DNA of 64,000 nucleotides, taken from positions 28,539,117-28,603,116 of the forward strand of contig NC_092352.1 of the NCBI RefSeq assembly GCF_963676685.1. The letters are read 5' to 3'. Below, one piece after another: positions 1 through 10,875 of this stretch. Below the pieces are notes generated by a model. That model was not told where the DNA came from, searched no databases, and saw only the letters and a program-made list of their open reading frames with translations. A program made the translations under genes and the position numbers. Origin of the DNA: Mytilus edulis. Lineage: Eukaryota > Mollusca > Bivalvia > Mytilida > Mytilidae. The first letter of the stretch is position 1; each line of letters begins with the position of its first letter.

Positions 1-360
1 ATCAGACATCAATATTTCAATTACATTGTCATAAACACTTCGGGCCATAACCCCCACAATCAATCCCAACCTTCCTTTTTTAGTATGGAACCCTTGTGGT
101 ACAATTTCATAAAAATCCAAACACTTACACACAACTTATTGTCTGGAAACTAGAAAAAAAAACCTGTTGGGACCATTACCCCCAAAATCAATCCCAACCT
201 TCCTTTAGTGGTTTCAAAACCTTGTGTTTAAATTTCATAGAGATCCATTTACTTAAACTAAAGTTATTTTCCGGAAACTAAGTGTCTTCGGACGACGCTG
301 ACGACAACGGTGACGACGTGATACTAATATACGAACGCAAAATTGTGTTCCAGTCGTATA
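1..360 (+). repeat. Dispersed repeat family A, right end (copy A1)
   Basis: Contains the family A phrase 'aatcaatcccaaccttcc' twice, then a GAC-rich tract (about 291-318), then the terminal inverted repeat near 'gtcgtataaa' at about 353-362. The same order occurs at 28640-29141 and 59400-61735. The left end is outside the window. Confidence 0.8.
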
Positions 361-1164
361 AAAATTAAGTACTAACTGGACCACGAAAATGAGAAACAAT
401 GAAAATAAACAGAAAGAACGAACTGCTATATGTATACAAGTTATGAAGCTTCAAAAGCACAATATATGTAGGAACCAACTCTTGTGACCTTTCTAAAATT
501 TGGTGGAAGTGTGAACAATCTTCAAAACGGTAAAAAAAAAACTGTCTCAAAACAATACTGAAAAATGCTGCAGAAATTGAATGTGCAACTTGAGTATCAG
601 CTAATAGTATTTGTCTCTAATAGTTGAGAAAACAGCAATGACTTTTTTCATTCGCCACAATTAACCGTATACAATATACAGACTCATGTTAGAATCGAAA
701 TATTTTTTGTAACAATATTTGTTAGTACAATTTTGATTTCCTTCCGAAACATTTTATAGCGCTTTAATGAATAACGAGAATTTTCTGGGAATGTCGCTCA
801 AAATATACAGCCGCTCAAAATATACAGCCACTCTATTGTTAACGAATGTTTGAATAGTGGGTTTGATAAAAAATAATAGAATGATTGTTAAGTTTGTACA
901 CCAACATTCAAAGTCTTCCAACAACACATCAAGTGACCGCCTATAGTGTTTGTAAAAATCGCAAATACGGAGTATACGGTACAGCTCATAATAAAAATTC
1001 CAAACCAAATATCAATTCATTGTTTGATACAGAAGCTGTGTAATATATAACGACATTTGTTGACAAACGGACGGACATGGTGATTGCAGCCATTTCTTAC
1101 ATTGATTTTGAATACGATTTGGAATAGAACACAAAACATATAAGTAAGTCCTTACAAAGTTATT
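361..1164. other. Intergenic stretch without a recognisable gene
   Basis: AT-rich sequence downstream of the DUF229 gene. An 84-codon open frame on the minus strand (754-1008) has no ATG at its start and no recognisable similarity. The only local structure I see is the phrase 'ctcaaaatatacagccgctc' near 797. Confidence 0.5.
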
Positions 1165-3087
1165 TCATTTACAAAAACAGTACAGTTTAAGCTTTTTTAC
1201 ATTTATACATTCTGACTGATTCCCGTATTTATTAATTCTGCTTATTTCTCCTGATACCTCCATACTGGTATCACTTGAATAATGAATAGTTGCTTCAAAC
1301 TTAGCGTTTCCAGGTTTTGTTTCAACTACAAGTAGATACCTCGTATCTTGTTCATTGTTATAAATATAACTTCTGATTGAAAAGCGTTCTTCCATTGATT
1401 TATCACGTTCGAAGTTAGATTTGACCTTGGATGCTTTTATGACATTGCTCAAAACTAAATGGACACATTTATCCGCATGACTTTTTAACAATTTATTTAC
1501 TTTTTTGACAAGAGCAAAAGCCATTATCTGAACACGCTTGTTTTTCACGTTTATGTCCTCTGATGCATAGCACGGGCAATAATGTTCGGGGATGTCGGCA
1601 TCATAACAACTTCGTGTTTCAGGGATTGGTTTAAACAAAGATATCCCTCTGGCATGTTTATCAACAGGTTCGCTATGATCAAAATTGCTCTTTATAACAT
1701 CCTTAAGTGTTTCATGGACATCAAAAACTGTTGTCAGTCTTTCTGTATTTTTCAGCAAATTGCTGTGAATTTGAGGATATCGTTGTTTTATATGTTTCGG
1801 AACGTATACAGTAAATATTGGCATTAATCCTGTAACTCTACCGATATTTGTGTTTTGAATTTCACTGTAACGTGGACCGTGATCAGAAAAGAACACGAAA
1901 ATTGCATTGTCTAGATTTCCAGTTTCGTGCATCCATTTTAAAAATTCAGCGCTGTCTTTATCTGCAAGGTTATAAAAATTGATATAGTCATGACCAAGCT
2001 CAGTATTAAAAGACATGCCAAATTTTCGGCGGTTTTTATAAGCTTCAATATATCTTTTATAATAGTTTATAACAATTTTATGCTTAGGAGTATTTCCAAT
2101 GCACAAATATGAAGAATCGCTAACCTTAATATTCTTATACTCCATAAAAAGCAATATTTTCCTTATATCTCGATTCTTTATAGGTTTTATTTTTTCTGCT
2201 GCAACAAAAAACGTATTAGTTAAATGATCTGTGGGTTGTCCATTAAAACCCTTGAAACACGATAATCGAGGATATTCCTCGCTGAACATTGTTACGTATC
2301 CATTTTGAGAGAAATTATTCCATATAAATGGTACCTCGGCAAAGGTCTTTTTAACTTGTTCATATCTACCACCGGTGAGTAGCCCACCTAAGTTAGGCCA
2401 AGTGTTATCGCCTACTTTTGTATAGCCATTGAAAGTGTAGGACTCTAAAACGTCTTCCAAGTATTTCATAGTCAATGGCATCGTTCTTTTCGCAATAAGA
2501 CCAGAGAGGGCATCGAATCCATAAAAATAAACACTCAGATTATTTTCCGATTCGTTTTTAAACTTTTTGTTGTTTGTAACAATTTTAAAATCAATGCCAT
2601 AGAGCAAACCATCGTAGACTTGCTTCCCGCCATTTGTACACACGGCATAAATAAAATCTCCTGGGATATATATGGGCTCCGTACATCGAATACCAGTTCC
2701 TAACGTTATATTATCGTCATCAATACGAATAACTGGTTGACAAGTGCAATTTAAAGACTGGTACCCACTGGAAAGTTTTAATGATTGATTTACTCGAACT
2801 ATACCATCGTTGTCCATATACAGAATAGGTTCACTCGATTCGCACTGTACAGGGCTTACATCCCAGAAAAATTCAGATATCGATGAATCAAAAATATTAA
2901 ATTTAGGAATAACACATGCACTTTTTATATCCATATTCTTATAATAGTGAAATACGGGTTTGTTAAATGCTACATTGAACCACAGTACCAGACAAAAACA
3001 CATTATCCAAAACAAGATTCGTTGATAACGACATTGGCCATATGAAAAATATCCACCAATATTTCGAATATTACGTAAAAACGACAT
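1165..3087 (-). CDS. DUF229 family protein (alkaline-phosphatase/sulfatase-like fold), 640 aa
   Basis: Long uninterrupted ORF. A hydrophobic segment (ILFWIMCFCLVLWFNVAF, about residues 24-41 from the chosen start) suggests a type II membrane anchor with a lumenal or extracellular body. Family-typical blocks are present: GFDALSG and RTMPLT, followed by GYTKVGDNTWPNLGG; later FVFFSDHGPRYSEIQ, a metal-binding type DHG motif of the alkaline-phosphatase superfamily; then GLMPIFTVYVPK. DUF229 proteins are widespread in invertebrates and their substrate is unknown. The open frame continues 19 codons further upstream to 3144, but a good splice acceptor (ttttcag) ends at 3117, so that stretch is probably intron and the ATG at 3085-3087 is the better start. 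The CDS has no intron. Domain assignment is strong; exact function is unknown. Confidence 0.9.
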   Translation of the reverse strand: MSFLRNIRNIGGYFSYGQCRYQRILFWIMCFCLVLWFNVAFNKPVFHYYKNMDIKSACVIPKFNIFDSSISEFFWDVSPVQCESSEPILYMDNDGIVRVNQSLKLSSGYQSLNCTCQPVIRIDDDNITLGTGIRCTEPIYIPGDFIYAVCTNGGKQVYDGLLYGIDFKIVTNNKKFKNESENNLSVYFYGFDALSGLIAKRTMPLTMKYLEDVLESYTFNGYTKVGDNTWPNLGGLLTGGRYEQVKKTFAEVPFIWNNFSQNGYVTMFSEEYPRLSCFKGFNGQPTDHLTNTFFVAAEKIKPIKNRDIRKILLFMEYKNIKVSDSSYLCIGNTPKHKIVINYYKRYIEAYKNRRKFGMSFNTELGHDYINFYNLADKDSAEFLKWMHETGNLDNAIFVFFSDHGPRYSEIQNTNIGRVTGLMPIFTVYVPKHIKQRYPQIHSNLLKNTERLTTVFDVHETLKDVIKSNFDHSEPVDKHARGISLFKPIPETRSCYDADIPEHYCPCYASEDINVKNKRVQIMAFALVKKVNKLLKSHADKCVHLVLSNVIKASKVKSNFERDKSMEERFSIRSYIYNNEQDTRYLLVVETKPGNAKFEATIHYSSDTSMEVSGEISRINKYGNQSECINVKKLKLYCFCK

Positions 3088-3116
3088 TATCAGTACTATG
3101 TTGCTGTGACCTTCAC
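3088..3116 (-). other. Probable 5' UTR remnant of the DUF229 exon with splice acceptor
   Basis: On the minus strand 'tatgtattttcag' immediately precedes position 3116. This implies that an upstream non-coding first exon is joined to this exon 29 nt before the ATG. I could not place that first exon. Confidence 0.5.
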
Positions 3117-3298
3117 CTGAAAATACATAAGTTCGAATTATCAAGTAGTATTTTATATATAATAGACAGTTATCAATGATATTAACATAATTGAAGAAAT
3201 AAATAGGCTGCAGGCATGTCCAAACGGCTTACGCCATTATAAAACTGGCGTACAGCAATATATAAAACTAGCATTTTAAAATTTATTTTGAGACTTAA

Positions 3299-3331
3299 AA
3301 AGAGGAAGAAGGAGGAGGAGGAGGAGGAGGT
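3299..3331. repeat. GA/AGG-rich microsatellite
   Basis: Purine-only run dominated by GGA triplets. It explains the poly-Ser open frame on the opposite strand. Confidence 0.9.
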
Positions 3332-3518
3332 TTTATTTCCATTATATCGGCTCCCAAAGATCATAAAAAATAAAGAATAGAGAATAATGGGGTTATAAAA
3401 TAAAGAATGGAGAAAATGGCAAGGAAAATAAAGAAAATACAGAAAGGAAGAACACCTCATCCAAACCCTCTTTTAAGCATCATATTTAGATTAATCAGAC
3501 TTTTTAACATTCAATTTG

Positions 3519-3667
3519 TTTAGGGGCCAGCTGAAGGACGCCTCCGGGTGCGGGAATTTCTCGCTACATTGAAGACCTGTTGGTGACCTTCTGCTGTTGT
3601 TTTTTTCTATGGTCGGGTTGTTGTCTCTTTGGCATATTCCCCATTTCCATTCTCAATTTTATTAATA
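3519..3667 (+). repeat. Dispersed repeat family H, copy 1
   Basis: Shares long blocks ('ttctcgctacattgaaga', 'tatggtcgggttgttgt', then 'ctcaattttat') with 55733-55875. About 150 bp, non-coding. Confidence 0.8.
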
Positions 3668-3838
3668 TCCACTTTATTTAAACTTATGGATTTATACCCT
3701 ATATATGAGTGAATCAATTCAAAGTAGATTGACCATACTAATTTACATATTACTATACATATCCTTGCTTTTAGCAGTCATATTTAAAATCCAACCTGGG
3801 AATTATGTTACAAAAGTTGTATATGTCATATAAACAAA

Positions 3839-4893
3839 CAAGAGTGCACACACTAAAATTTCGCCTTCATTACTAATCATTGATATTATGTCGATAGTCC
3901 TAAATATAAAGCTTTATTACAACTGTCACACAAACTTAACATAAACCCAGAAAACTAAACATTGACCTTTTAACCATGAAAATGAGGTCAAGGTCAGATG
4001 AACTATGTCAGACAGGCGTGAACAGCTAACAATTCTTCCATACAACAAATATGGTTGACATGATGCTTCCAGTTTAACTGAGAATACAGACCAAAACACA
4101 AAAAATTAACACTGAGCAATGAACTGTGACAATGAGATCAAGGTCAAATAAAATCTGCGCAACTGACATATAGATCATAAAATATTTCCATACACCACAT
4201 AGTTAACCTATTGCATATAGTAATAGAAAAAAAAGACCAAAACTCAAAAACTGAACTTTGACTAGTGAACCATGAAAATGAGCTCAAGGTCAGATGACAT
4301 CTGCCAGCTACGGCAATCATTCCATACACCAAATATAGTAAACCTATTGCATACAGTATAAGAAAAACAGACTCAAAACACAAAAACTTAACTATAACCA
4401 CTGAACCATGAAAATGCGGTCAAGGTCAGATAACACTTGGCAGTTGGACATGTACACCTTACAGTGCTTCCATACACCAAATATACTAGACCTATTGCTT
4501 ATAGTATCTTAGATATGGACTTGACCATGAAAACGTAACCTTGTTCACTGATCCATGAAATGAGGGTCCAGGTCAAGTGAAAACTGTCTGACGGACATGA
4601 GGACCTTATACGCACATACCAACTATAGTTATCCTATTACTTATAATAAGAGAGAATTTAACATTACAAAAAATCTTAACTTTTTTTCAAGTAGTCACTG
4701 AACCATGAACATGAGGTCAAGGACATTGGACATGTGACTGACGGAAACTTTGTAACATGAGGCATCCATATACATTTAGTATGAAGTATCCAGGTCTTCC
4801 ACCTTTTAAAATGTATTTAGCTTTTAAGAAGTTAACTAACACCGCCGCCGCCGGATCACTATCCCTATGTCGAGCTTTCTGCTCGACAAAAAT
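3839..4893 (+). repeat. Dispersed repeat family K with about 130-bp internal tandem units
   Basis: Begins 'caagagtgcacac'. The body repeats a unit containing 'atgaggtcaaggtcag', 'catacaccaaatat' and 'gacaaaaacacaaaaact'-like blocks about six times (near 3975, 4135, 4280, 4415, 4560, 4715). A GCC microsatellite (about 4842-4853) precedes the right end, where 'tcgagctttctgctcga' forms a hairpin. Same layout as families A-E. Confidence 0.75.
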
Positions 4894-5007
4894 GTGTATT
4901 TAAATATGCTAAACTTTACATTGCAAGAAATTCAATATAAAAGTTGTGTTTATGTGAGTGGAAGGATGGGTTAAACCTGGGACTATAATTCTGTCTTTGG
5001 GTAACAT

Positions 5008-5027
5008 CCCCCCCCCCCCCCCCCCCC
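5008..5027 (+). repeat. Poly-C tract (20 bp)
   Basis: Uninterrupted C run; its length is likely uncertain in the assembly. Confidence 0.95.
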
Positions 5028-5369
5028 AGTTAATGTATATTCGAGAATGTATCTATCACAAATTTTAAACCTTATATATTTTGTAATTAATTAACTTGAT
5101 AAGCAATCTTTAAAATGGTAAAGTTAATCATTTAAAACCATTAAACTACTAATGTTTGAAATTCCATGTAGATTTTTTACTTTTGCGTAGTATTCATGCT
5201 GTACTTAGAAAGAATTACCCCTACTCTATTTGTCAAGTATTTGCCTAATGGGTCAAATATTTTAGAGGATTGTTGCAATATGTCAAGTATTTGCCGCTGT
5301 ACAATTGCTTGACACTATTGATACAATCATTTCCTTTACACATTTAGGTGGTGGGACTTGTATGTATAT

Positions 5370-5735
5370 GAATGAATGATCTTTATTCTCATAAACCAAA
5401 TACATAGTTACAGAGAAGATATTACAATAATATATATAACATATATAAGATATAGCATGTGTGAAATACAAATTAATATGATAAATATTTACACAAATGA
5501 TAAATAAAAACATAGTTGTATTAACCAGGAGGATAGACTTTCACAGAAATAGATTTAATAAATCTACAAAGTTTCTCAAGCTCAACAATATTTTGGGTTG
5601 ATTATACTTGTTTGAATTTGATAACATTTATATTTTTATTACAATATTGTGGCAAGTATTTGCATCTTTCATCTTTGAAATAATTACATGACATGATATA
5701 ATGGTATTCATCACCAATGTCAGCTGAGGCGCAAA
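5370..5735 (-). pseudogene. Non-LTR retrotransposon (LINE) 3' fragment
   Basis: On the minus strand the sequence encodes a C-terminal zinc-binding region (LCASADIGDEYHYIMSC) and, after one in-frame stop, ELEKLCRFIKSI and a final PPG followed by stop. This parallels the end of the LINE at 20470-23343 (CNLCHCNEIGDEFHY ... KLCKFIRVI ... LPG), so the two belong to one family. The 3' tail reads 'aataaagatcattcattca' on the minus strand. It is a dead, 5'-truncated copy. Confidence 0.85.
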
Positions 5736-6116
5736 GGTGACACAATCTTTCAAGATATCACAAGGCCACTTTTTACATTACTATCCAGCATCACATTTGC
5801 AATTTAAAAGGTATAGTTGGTTTGTTTACAACTTGTTTTCTCAGCTTACCTGTACACAAACTTCTTTTGTTTATTATGCTTCCCATTTTATAGTATTGCT
5901 ACTAATGGTATGCCGTTGAACGACTATCGGATTTCTTAAAAGTTTGAAATAACTGCTACTGGACGTTTAGCAAAACCAACAAGGACAGCATTCGCCTAAG
6001 TTGATGATGATTGGTCATGATTCATTTCATAAAAATTGAGGAATTTTTCAATTAGAAAAAATACGAAATTTGAGAAATATCCGGGTCATTTTGAGAACAT
6101 CTATAGGTCTCCGTGT

Positions 6117-6225
6117 TAAAGGCCGTACTTTGACCTATAAAGGTTTACTTTTATAAATTGTTATTTGGATGGAGAGTTGTCTCATTGGCACTCATATCAC
6201 ATCTTCCTTTATATATAAACCTTAG
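6117..6225 (+). repeat. Dispersed repeat family G fragment
   Basis: Carries 'gtactttgacctataaaggt' and then 'gagagttgtctcattggca', the hallmark right half of this mussel repeat family. Better copies are at 51941-52235 and 17616-17815. Confidence 0.8.
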
Positions 6226-6374
6226 TGAAACGTTTTAAAACTTTCACCTTATGAAAGTTTTCTTCCAAACAAGCACTTGAAACAAAACAGATAAAGGTGG
6301 TTACTATACTATATATAAAAATATTAATTTTCGCGAACCATTTAGGTCACGGAAATTCCAAAATATGGCATCAG

Positions 6375-6772
6375 TAAGGAGAGTTGTGCAAATAATGTGA
6401 ATACACAGAACCCCCATCCAAATTATCTTTAGCTAAAAGTATTCATCATTTTCTATTTTTATATGTACTAACAACATTCCATTTTTCTATAATTTCGATT
6501 AAAATATTCCAAAATCTGAGTTAAAAAAAGTCAAATGCCCAAAATAAACATTGTCTGATTGGTTGAAGTACTGTGGCGTCAATGATAAGCATAACAAGCC
6601 TCGATGTAAAGCACACGCTTCACATGAATAAGGAGAGTTTTACAAATAATGTGAATACACAGAATCCTCCATCCTATTTATATTTTGCTGAAAATGTTGC
6701 AATGTTCATCATTTCTGTTTTGATTCTGCTAACAACATTCCATTTTTTCTTTAATTCCGATTTATATATGTG
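6375..6772 (+). repeat. Diverged direct repeat pair (about 145 bp, spaced 253 bp)
   Basis: The phrases 'aataatgtgaatacacagaa', 'ttcatcattt' and 'ctaacaacattccatttttt' recur in order at about 6390-6515 and 6645-6770. Confidence 0.65.
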
Positions 6773-7028
6773 GAACCCGCAATAAAAATAGATGGCCTCA
6801 ATGATTTAAACGCAACGCAAAAAATTCCGTTGACCCTGAATTCAACGGATCGATAATAGCATCATCACCATCAACAAAATGTTTACCGTTATCTTTGTGA
6901 AATTTCAGTTATATATCGTTCTTTAATTAGAGAAATTTTGGTAAGTATTACTTATTAATGTTAAGGTTCTACTGATGTGCTCCTCTAGACCTTTTTGACG
7001 GTCCGTTTTATCCCATTTATCTCAATAT

Positions 7029-7210
7029 TATCACAGGAGGTTGAAATCCTATCAATGAGGGTCTATAAATATGTCAACTCGACTATCACAGTAGAGCTTC
7101 TCTCTACGAGAGAAGCTCTACTGTGATAGTCTACGAGAGAAGCTCTACTGTGATAGTCGAGTTGACATATTTATAGACCCTCATTGATAGGATTTCAACC
7201 TCCTGTGATA
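7029..7210. repeat. Large perfect inverted repeat (76-bp arms, 30-bp loop)
   Basis: Arms 7029-7104 and 7135-7210 are exact reverse complements as far as I can read. The loop (7105-7134) contains an extra copy of the inner right arm: 'tacgagagaagctctactg' appears twice in succession. This could be a fold-back element, a template-switch palindrome, or an assembly/read fold-back artefact. It lies 290 bp from a scaffold gap. Confidence 0.9.
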
Positions 7211-7499
7211 TTATCTCCGATGACAGTAATGTCAACCCCGACCTATTCGTGTCAAAAGTGAAAATCGCATCGATTTATTGAACTAATTTCTTCTTAAACT
7301 GTGCATGCATTATTTCTGTATTATATGATAACCAATCACATTCACGTTGCATGTTTGCATGAAAATGGTCATGTATTAGTGAATTGTAAGGGCGATTCAA
7401 CTTGAGGTCAGTGCGCGATCACGTGACATTATTATTTGTAAACAAATTTAAAACATGCTCCCCGCGTAACACGTGTCTGAATTATCCTTTCAAAGTGTT

Positions 7500-7599
7500 N
7501 NNNNNNNNNNNNNNNNNNNNNNNNNNNNNNNNNNNNNNNNNNNNNNNNNNNNNNNNNNNNNNNNNNNNNNNNNNNNNNNNNNNNNNNNNNNNNNNNNNN
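7500..7599. other. Assembly gap (100 N)
   Basis: Exactly 100 N, the conventional placeholder for a gap of unknown size. Open frames running through it are meaningless. Confidence 0.99.
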
Positions 7600-8192
7600 A
7601 AAACAAACATTTTTGTAAATTCAAGACCCTGAATTGGAGTTTGTCCAGAATGGTTCTTGAATTACCTAATACCAATGCTTTATGAAATCTTCTTTGAAAA
7701 TTGGAGTTATCTTTCTTTGTTCAGTCAACTTAAATCAATTATACAATATACAATGCAATATTCACTTTATTACCAACTGATAAATTAAAGCAGTCATTAA
7801 TAACCATTCAGTGATTGCAAGCACTTTCTAGGGTATGCCCTTTTACAAATGGAAAAATTATACATTTTTTTAGTTTCTGATCTCTTAACTGAAGTTTGTC
7901 TCCTCTAAATGTTTCTCATTTCAGAAATTAAAAAGAAAATTTCTTTAGATATTTTTGTTTGAAAGGATTAATATTCAGCAGCATAGTGAATTGCTCCTAA
8001 CACAAAAGCAAAACAAATATTTAAGTTCATTAGACCACATTCATTCTGTGTCAGAAACCTAAGCTGTGTCATCTATTTAATCACAATTCAAACTCAGAGC
8101 TGTTTCCAGCTTGAATGTTGTGTCAATACTAGCCCCAACTGTTCAGGCTTCGACCTCTGCAGTCGTATAAAGCTGGGCTCTGCGGAGCATCT
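7600..8192 (-). repeat. Repeat-derived region; family A left end in minus orientation (about 7960-8192)
   Basis: The reverse complement of 8192 downward reads the family A start: 'gctctgcggagc' region, 'tttatacgac', 'aacagttgggg', 'tgacacaacattcaagct'. Similarity fades below about 7960, and 7600-7960 shows nothing recognisable. Confidence 0.7.
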
Positions 8193-8467
8193 GGTCCATT
8201 CATTTGTTTATTTTTCAATTTGTGTGAATTAACATAGTTACAGTAAATGCTAATTACTGCACTTTCATACCACAACAAATATTGTATTGGTACATGTATC
8301 ACTCAAATATGTATCCATATAACAAAAAAAATGAAAAGGAATAATTTTGCATTACCTTTTGATACTATGACTTTTTAGATATGTAGACATATTAAGACTC
8401 ATTAGTAGATGTTGATAATATTGGCTTAAAATGCTTGAAATTCTATCAGATTACTTTTGGAGCAGTT

Positions 8468-8822
8468 ATGAGTTTTGAAATTAGAAAGATCATATCATAT
8501 GCAACAAGTGTAGTAAGTTTCAAGTTGATTGGAATTCAGCTTCATCAAAAACTACTTTGACCAAAAACTTTAACCTGAAACTCCCACTTCCATTTTCTAT
8601 GTTCAATGGACCGTGAAATTGGGGTCAAAATTCTAATTTGGCTTTAAAATTAGAAAGATCATATCATAATGAACATGTGTACTAAGTTTCGAGTTGATTG
8701 GACTTCAGCTTCATCAAAAACTACCTTGACCAAAAACTTTAACCTAAAGCGGGACAAACGAACGAACGGACCCACAGACCAGAAAACATAATGCCTATCT
8801 ACTATTGTAGGTGGGGGCATAA
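8468..8822 (+). repeat. Dispersed repeat family D, partly duplicated copy
   Basis: Two successive versions of the core ('agaaagatcatatcat' ... 'ttgaccaaaaactttaacct') precede a GAACG-rich tract and the right end 'gtaggtgggggcataaaa'. Compare the compact copy at 33193-33469. Confidence 0.8.
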
Positions 8823-9534
8823 AAAATTTAATAAATAACACTCATAATGCTCAGATTGGTTGTCATCGTACAACATAGTTAATAACACCATATAGAAAAA
8901 ACATAGAACTCATTTTGTCATAAGACACTGTCAAACATCCATACATACTATCCACACTCATCTGTGTCCACACTTGTTATTGTGTAAATAAATTATTTAT
9001 GTAACATGACCAGGACAAACGAATAGCTGGTATCGTGTTTAAGTTAAATGATAATTTTTCGGTAATATGAATTCAGTGTGTTTGTTGATCTTTGTTGTAG
9101 ATACTACTTTCATACAACCAATGCGAGTACAAATTTAAATACTAGATGTTGACGTTTAATGAATGAGCTTTAATTACAGTTTAAACACAAACAATGATCT
9201 GAACAAAGTCTATCATTGAAACAAATGATGCCAATTAGGAAAAAAAACCCAGTATTTTTTAATGCCTTATTTAGACGACTGGAATTACAAATGTATCCCC
9301 AAAGTTGAGTAAATAGGATGATATAATTTAAAATGCTTGTTTCTCTTTACTGACCAAAGACATATACACATGCCATGGTCTTTGCACTTGATCATCGTGA
9401 CTGAATCAGAATGGTACACTTTAGTTTTTTGTATTCATTGACTTATAAATAAGCCATTATTCAAAAGTTAAAATGGTTGGAGTGGCCTTGCAATAGCCCG
9501 CTCGTCTAGAGTGGCGTTTAAGGTATAGTTGTAT
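8823..9534. other. Intergenic, nothing recognised
   Basis: AT-rich sequence with no credible exon, RNA gene or repeat that I can name. Confidence 0.5.
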
Positions 9535-9726
9535 CACAGGGGCCTGTTTAGTGGGTCAGACGAGGTTTTGCTGTCAATGGCGATCGCTATCCTATATAAA
9601 AAAACAATTGGTTTTTATACAGGATAGCGATGGCTTGTTTAGTGGGTCAATTGTTTTTTTTTTATATAGGATAGAGATCGCCATTGACAGCAAAACCTCG
9701 TCTGACCCACTAAACAAGCCCCTGTG
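9535..9726. repeat. Large inverted repeat (about 76-80 bp arms, 36-bp loop)
   Basis: Arms 9535-9610 and 9647-9726 pair with only a few differences (gcctg/gcttg; cgatcgcta/cgatctcta; A-run length). The loop holds rearranged fragments of the arms ('aggatagcgat' and 'cttgtttagtgggtc'). The layout resembles the 7029-7210 palindrome. Confidence 0.9.
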
Positions 9727-10875
9727 GTTGTATACGATACTTCTATTACGAAAGTGACCAATCTCTGTGTTGTAGTAGTCTCAGTAGAACCCCTAGCTGC
9801 TTCTTTCTTTCTAACACCACAATAACCCGAGACTCCTGTAACACATGTCTCAGACAATAACTAATATAAGAACATGATGCACTTACCTTGATCATATATA
9901 TAATTTGGCGAATAAAATATAGCTGATTTTATTTTTCAATAGTCGATTTGTCATGATTCCACATTTTCGCATACATAATTGTTAGACTTGTTACGGAAAA
10001 GAAGAAAACAAAAACGCACCATGCTCGATCCACATTAAAGTCTTCAATTCATGTTTTAACATTACACATCTACCAAGTCATGCGAATCGAGTATTTGATA
10101 TTCATATACCCGGGGTATAAAACAGATTGTTCAAGACGATTTAAAGGTTTAAAATTTAGACCACTTGCATTCAAAGCTATACAAAACTGATTGACCTATA
10201 TCGTTTTAAAAATAATTCATTGTAAACCTACCCAGCTACGACGCAAACAAACACACACGTGGGATTTAATTGTGAATAGTGAGTTATTGATCACCTTTTA
10301 ATGTGTGTACTTGTGTAATAGATAAGTCGTAAACTCATTATTATAAGAATAAATAAATAATTAATAGATTACATACTTAAACGGTTTTACCTCTTATTTT
10401 CTCTAGTTTTGACAATGATTATACATGCATACGCTTCTAAAACTGAAATCCGTTTAAATTAAATAAAAGAAATGAAATATAAGCATGGTCAAGTATGTCA
10501 AAGATTAATATAGCATTATGTTAGCGCGACCTGTTGAAAAGTCAGTACGTTTGAGCGGATAAATTAATCAATAAAGTTAACAAAGGAGTAGGTCCGGTAA
10601 GGCCCGATTTTGGTCTCAAAATTCAGGTTTATCTGGAAAAAAGTGTTTTACTTCAGTCGTTACAATTAGTTTATGTGAAAGATTTGAACTTATTTGGACG
10701 TTTTTCAATAAATTTAAAAGCGTATATTTCAGACCTAAAAAAATGGAAAATCAACTTGTCTAAAATTTAATTTCAAGAGTTATTTTGAACACCTCTATCA
10801 TAGACCTGTTTGTAAACAAAAAGTGAAATCTTAAATACTCCTTAAAATGATATTTTTTTTTATAATTTGAGTACT
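9727..10875. other. Intergenic, no gene recognised
   Basis: No coding frame of note. A short block 'gtccggtaaggcccgatttt' near 10592 looks like a dispersed repeat, but I have no second copy in this window. Confidence 0.4.

Larger units (their letters stand above)
5736..7028. other. Intergenic region with old repeats, no gene seen
   Basis: Holds a family G fragment (6117-6225) and a diverged direct repeat pair (6375-6772). No exon-like frame with credible splice sites was seen. Confidence 0.5.

Noticed and set aside
3088..3144. Longer DUF229 N-terminus
   Set aside because: The extra codons cross a good splice acceptor (ttttcag) and are not needed for the family length.
7402..7685. Open frames crossing the N run on both strands
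   Set aside because: They exist only because N does not encode stop codons.
9480..9540. tRNA-like start of a SINE ('tagcccgctcgtctagagtgg')
   Set aside because: No complete A and B box pair or cloverleaf could be drawn.
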